Below the pieces are notes generated by a model. The model did not search any database. It was given only the letters and a program-made list of their open reading frames with translations, and was not told the DNA's origin. A stretch of 60,700 nt of DNA from contig JASANZ010002165.1 of NCBI GenBank assembly GCA_030849805.1, positions 1-60,700 on the forward strand, in the 5' to 3' direction. Below, in pieces: positions 57,517-60,700 of the stretch. The stretch's first letter is position 1, and every line of letters begins with the position of its first letter. This stretch comes from Sergeia podlipaevii. Lineage: Eukaryota > Euglenozoa > Kinetoplastea > Trypanosomatida > Trypanosomatidae. The position numbers were made by a program, and so were the translations under genes.

Positions 57517-58170
57517 ATGAAAGAGAAGGTCGTGCCTATTCCCTTCTTAGGCCGTGAGGTGTCTGGATGGCTGTACCGCACCACTCGCTGGGTACGCGCA
57601 CACCCCATCAAAACTGTAGGCATTCTCTTTGCCTGTGTTGCAGGTACCATCATCTACGAGGCACAGGTCACTCATAAAAATCGCATTGTTTCCCCCAACG
57701 TGAAGAACCATCTTGAATACCAACTGAAGCAAGATTCACTATGGGACCGGTACTTTCACAAGCGCAAGACTCTTGAAGAAAAAGTGGGCGAGACTGAGGT
57801 GGTAAAGGCAACTCCTGTAGACATAGAAGCGGCCAACGCGAAGAATGCTGCGGTGCTCGCCGAGGAGTCCAAACGTGCCGTGACAGACGCAAAGCGCTTG
57901 CTTGCGGAGACGACCGACCCTGAAAAGCGGGCTGCTTTGGAAAAGATAATTACGAAGGAGGAAGAACTGCTGAAGGGGACGAGCAACACAACGATGGTGG
58001 TGCGCAGTGGGCAGCTTCTGGTCCGCGAGCCCCACTGGGATATCCGCAACAATGAGCGCAACTGGAGCATTCTAGCGCGTGACCAGCAGCAGCAGAAGGA
58101 CCACTATTGGTATCGCTACGAGCGGAGTAAGGAAGATGACTTTGCTCGTAACACCTACTCCAAGCCGTAA
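57517..58170 (+). CDS. Small single-pass membrane protein, probably mitochondrial
   Basis: This 217-residue protein is not recognised. Residues 1-30 are basic and aromatic (WLYRTTRWVRAHP). A single membrane span follows at about 33-49 (TVGILFACVAGTIIYEA). The remaining ~165 residues are charged, with a helical Glu/Ala/Lys segment at about 100-150 and a Trp/Tyr/Asp-rich C-terminal part (HWDIRNNERNWSILARDQ). A basic N-terminus plus one short span and a long soluble tail is common among trypanosomatid mitochondrial inner-membrane accessory subunits. That placement is inference. The start is the first ATG after a T-run. Confidence 0.82.
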   Translation: MKEKVVPIPFLGREVSGWLYRTTRWVRAHPIKTVGILFACVAGTIIYEAQVTHKNRIVSPNVKNHLEYQLKQDSLWDRYFHKRKTLEEKVGETEVVKATPVDIEAANAKNAAVLAEESKRAVTDAKRLLAETTDPEKRAALEKIITKEEELLKGTSNTTMVVRSGQLLVREPHWDIRNNERNWSILARDQQQQKDHYWYRYERSKEDDFARNTYSKP

Positions 58171-58681
58171 AAAAAAAAAAAAAAAATTGAGAGGGGAGAA
58201 AAAAAAAGACCAAGAAATATATAAATTCATAAATATAGCGAGAAAGAAAACGATACGAAAGAAAGTGTACTAGAGACATATGCACAGAGAGTGAGAGAGA
58301 GAGATGAGAGGCAATAGCAGGTCACTACGGATATCTTCTACTACTTTCTATATCCTCACGTGATTTTCGCCTTTTCATCACAGGAGACTATTCGCAACTA
58401 ACCCTAATTGTTATTGGTTAGCCCTTTACTTGCGATACACATTTGTTTAAATTACGTTTTTTTTTTATTTAGCTACTACCAGCGCATTCCTCGTGCGCTG
58501 CAGGTACTCATGGGGTAGCCCTCTTCTTGCTGGAGGGCCACTGCAGTACACACACACACCGTATGTTGAGGTTTCTTTCTTGTTTTATCAATCGAGTCTT
58601 TTCATTTTTTTTCTTCTTACTGTTTGTCATGGAGCTTCATAGTACATACGTTTAAAGCATTATTATTGCTAAGTAGTGTCA
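58171..58681. other. AT-rich spacer
   Basis: 511 bases beginning with an A17 run right after the stop codon. GAGA repeats lie at 58289-58304 and a CA tract at 58545-58559. No gene is recognised. Confidence 0.55.
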
Positions 58682-59596
58682 ATGCTGTTTCAGAGATGTA
58701 ACGTGGCGTCGCGAAGCAGCAGCAGTATCAGCACCACAGCTATTCTCAGTGCTGCCCGCGCTGTGGCTGGAAACTCAGGCAGGGGAGACCTCTATGGCGA
58801 GAACCCACTCAAGATTGTAAGCCGCAAGAGTGGCCTCGGCATTCACAGAGGGCTCACGCATTCTTCGCAAAGCACACAACCAATGGATGGCCAGCTCCAT
58901 ATTCGCAAGCGCATACTGCACGAGCTGCGCAACGGGCGTCGCTCCGGCTCTCAGCTGTACCAACCAGCCAATGCAAGCTGGGCAACCTTGGTGCCCTCAC
59001 TATGCCGAGGTGCTGAGGCAGCGATTCCCATGACGCTGTGGGAAAAGTTGAATATGCTGGAGCAACAGAACTCTTGCGACAGGAGCAACAAGGAGGGTGG
59101 CAATTGCTACTGTGAGACGCTTTCAGTGACTGAACAGCGTGTGCTTTGCGATGGGCAGCGGGTTTTTTGCTATGAACTTCAACGTCGATTGCCGATTTTA
59201 GAAGACTCGCTAGCAGACGCTGAGCTTAAATTTTTAGTCGAGTGGCCATGGCTGCTGCACCGTGCGTGGATTAGAATTCCTCATACAGGTGAGGTGGCTA
59301 CTGATGTCCTGCAAACAGAGTCCTTGTCTATAATGAAAAGCAGCAGTGAAGCGAATGTGTACCAAAAGTCTCCTTATACGTGGGACCGTCCCACCAACCA
59401 TAGCGGCACAAATCATGACTTCCCTGTTGCTCTAGTGCAACGTCTTTCAGAGCTGTCTACTCACGTGCAGCAGTGCGTAAACACTGACTTTACCGCGCGC
59501 AACGCGCATACACAAAGCCGGAGTAGACGCGCGCAAGCTGAAGGAGGGGCACTTGAGGCGGCCTGGTGGCGGGAAGTTGCATGGCAGAAGTGGTGA
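58682..59596 (+). CDS. Unrecognised, probably mitochondrial protein
   Basis: This 304-residue protein starts at MLFQRCNVASRSSSSISTTA. The first ~40 residues are Arg/Ser/Ala-rich and lack acidic residues, as in mitochondrial presequences; the frame is open two codons upstream but has no ATG. The body is soluble and mixed, with helical stretches (HIRKRILHELRNG, MTLWEKLNMLEQQ, LAQ-like VQRLSELSTHVQQC) and a Trp-rich segment (LKFLVEWPWLLHRAWIRIPH). The C-terminus ends in WWREVAWQKW. No domain is recognised. It could be a mitoribosome or RNA-editing accessory protein, a class that is large and divergent in these organisms, but this is only a guess. Confidence 0.8.
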   Translation: MLFQRCNVASRSSSSISTTAILSAARAVAGNSGRGDLYGENPLKIVSRKSGLGIHRGLTHSSQSTQPMDGQLHIRKRILHELRNGRRSGSQLYQPANASWATLVPSLCRGAEAAIPMTLWEKLNMLEQQNSCDRSNKEGGNCYCETLSVTEQRVLCDGQRVFCYELQRRLPILEDSLADAELKFLVEWPWLLHRAWIRIPHTGEVATDVLQTESLSIMKSSSEANVYQKSPYTWDRPTNHSGTNHDFPVALVQRLSELSTHVQQCVNTDFTARNAHTQSRSRRAQAEGGALEAAWWREVAWQKW

Positions 59597-60094
59597 CACG
59601 CACAGTGTATGCGTGTGTGTGGAAATATTCATTTATATATATAACAGAACGTGGATGAGCGGCCGCGTGCTTGAGAAGTAGAGAAGAAGAATGCGTCAGC
59701 AGTGAAAATCAAATCCTGCCCCGCTAAAGATGTGGAAGAGGGAGATTGGGGGGAAGAAAGAAAGAGAGAGTTAAAGAGAAAAGCCAGTGCGTATTGTTTT
59801 GGCTTTGTCTCTCTGCTTTTGTGCGAAGGCGCCTAAACATATTCTTCAAAGTAGCAAAAGAAAAAATAATGCCACCCAGTTCTTCCCTGCCTCTTTTGTC
59901 TTTTGAAACGCGACTCTTAGCCATCACTATAATGCTGAACAATCAAGCTATCAATACCTGGCTTTGCCACTCTTCTTTTCTGTTGCTACCTTCTATCCTC
60001 TTCTCTTTTTACATATTCATGCATAATACCAACTACCCCTTTTTTCATTCTGTTTTATTCCAAAGCCACGATTGTAGACTTTCAACACCAAAAC

Positions 60095-60125
<31 letters not shown>

Positions 60126-60282
60126 CTGCTTTTTACTATCTCAAAATATAAATATTTTTTCAAAGCTAAAGCGCTTAGGAGACCTCATTGCTTTGGAGTG
60201 TTGACTTTTTGTTGTTGCTCCCCGCTTTTGTGCAGTTGCACATATATACACTTGGATAAAAGCCCCCCGCACAGAAGAAAGC
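59597..60282. other. AT-rich spacer with GT tract
   Basis: 686 bases. A 152-codon plus frame at 59746-60204 crosses a (TG)n run and encodes a Cys-Val repeat, so it is rejected as a gene. A T/C-rich tract at 59971-60015 is present. Confidence 0.55.
60097..60125 (+). repeat. (TG)n microsatellite
   Basis: About 29 bases of uninterrupted TG lie upstream of the last gene. Confidence 0.9.
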
Positions 60283-60700
60283 ATGCTAGTATCAGTAAGG
60301 AGCAACAAGGCCACCACACAGGTGAAGAGAGAGTACCTTTGTCTCGTCATCTTTGGCATTGTTCTTGCCGCCTTTCTCGTCCTCTTCTCTATTATTTTTG
60401 TTATCTATCAGGGTATTTGGTACCACGAGGTGCGTCAAAAGGCACGCATTCATGAGCCTCTCAGTAACTACGACGCCTTTATGGAGTGCGTAAGTGAAGA
60501 AACGGGAATTCGGCTTAACAGTACACAAAGCGAGGAGTCGATCCAAGCGGCCATGGAGAAGACTGACGAAGCCTTCGCAAACCTAAAGAATAGTATTGAA
60601 AAGAACAGCGTATCTTTCAAGCCCGTCCAAGCAGCTTTCGACACCTACCGCGCTCGCGAGAAAATCGGTGAGCTGCTCACTGCGTCCCTAGATGTGACGG
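60283..60700 (+). CDS. N-terminally anchored membrane protein, 3' end outside window
   Basis: The frame is open from the ATG at 60283 to the right edge (139 complete codons). A short basic cytoplasmic-looking N-terminus (MLVSVRSNKATTQVKREY) is followed by one strongly hydrophobic span at about residues 18-44 (LCLVIFGIVLAAFLVLFSII). A soluble, helix-rich region then begins (residues 50-139, including an NST glycosylation-type triplet near residue 80). Topology suggests a signal-anchored type II protein. Sequence beyond the edge is needed to assign a family. Confidence 0.8.
   Translation, partial: MLVSVRSNKATTQVKREYLCLVIFGIVLAAFLVLFSIIFVIYQGIWYHEVRQKARIHEPLSNYDAFMECVSEETGIRLNSTQSEESIQAAMEKTDEAFANLKNSIEKNSVSFKPVQAAFDTYRAREKIGELLTASLDVT

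Noticed and set aside
59746..60204. 152-codon plus-strand frame before the last gene
   Set aside because: It runs through a (TG)n microsatellite giving a Cys-Val repeat; composition is that of a spacer.
1..60700. CRISPR arrays, insertion sequences, retroposons, prophage
   Set aside because: No spaced direct repeats, no transposase or reverse transcriptase coding, and no long terminal repeats were seen. Repeats present are simple microsatellites.

Overview
The window looks like nuclear DNA of a kinetoplastid flagellate, most likely a trypanosomatid. Long intronless genes sit head to tail on one strand for tens of kilobases. They are separated by 0.3-0.9 kb AT-rich spacers whose pyrimidine tracts end in AG just upstream of the start codons, the pattern expected for trans-splicing. 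Several products belong to the motile flagellum. Coding regions are of intermediate GC content and spacers are strongly AT-rich. The genus cannot be fixed from this sequence.

Layout: positions 1-12369 form a leftward unit of six genes: a very long coiled-coil protein cut by the left edge, DRC8/EFCAB2, a protein with two helical modules, IFT57, a small conserved-looking protein and a PPR-like helical-repeat protein. From about 13.1 kb to the right edge everything runs rightward. Between them (12370-13158) is a divergent strand-switch region, the expected transcription start zone. It carries an inverted pair of GT-rich/poly-G elements, one facing outward into each unit.

The rightward unit holds, in order: an RRM/RGG RNA-binding protein; a probable mitochondrial protein with an IGR/mS41-like motif; CCDC40; a nuclear-looking protein; an NKAP-family protein; TRM82/WDR4; an 8-Cys FYVE-like zinc protein; a wrecked rtcB RNA ligase of bacterial type; a 1996-residue NFX1-type zinc-finger protein with a degenerate SF1 helicase core; a mitochondrial NFU; a nucleoplasmin-like protein; a 1692-residue leucine-rich-repeat protein; a wrecked sorbitol/xylitol dehydrogenase; a SET-domain protein; an HD-domain phosphohydrolase; POP1 of RNase MRP/P; a possible POP4/Rpp29; an acidic coiled-coil protein; a single-pass membrane protein; a probable mitochondrial protein; and a signal-anchored membrane protein cut by the right edge.

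Themes: ciliary genes (DRC8, IFT57, CCDC40) lie on both sides of the strand switch. RNA processing is well represented (TRM82, NKAP, POP1 with a possible POP4 next to it, RRM/RGG, PPR). Gene neighbours in kinetoplastids are usually unrelated in function, so this clustering is weak evidence of joint action. The most striking observations are two full-length but multiply broken enzyme genes of bacterial type inside an otherwise intact array, the symmetric strand-switch elements, the POP1/POP4-like pair in a lineage thought to rely on protein-only RNase P, and the apparent pseudo-helicase.
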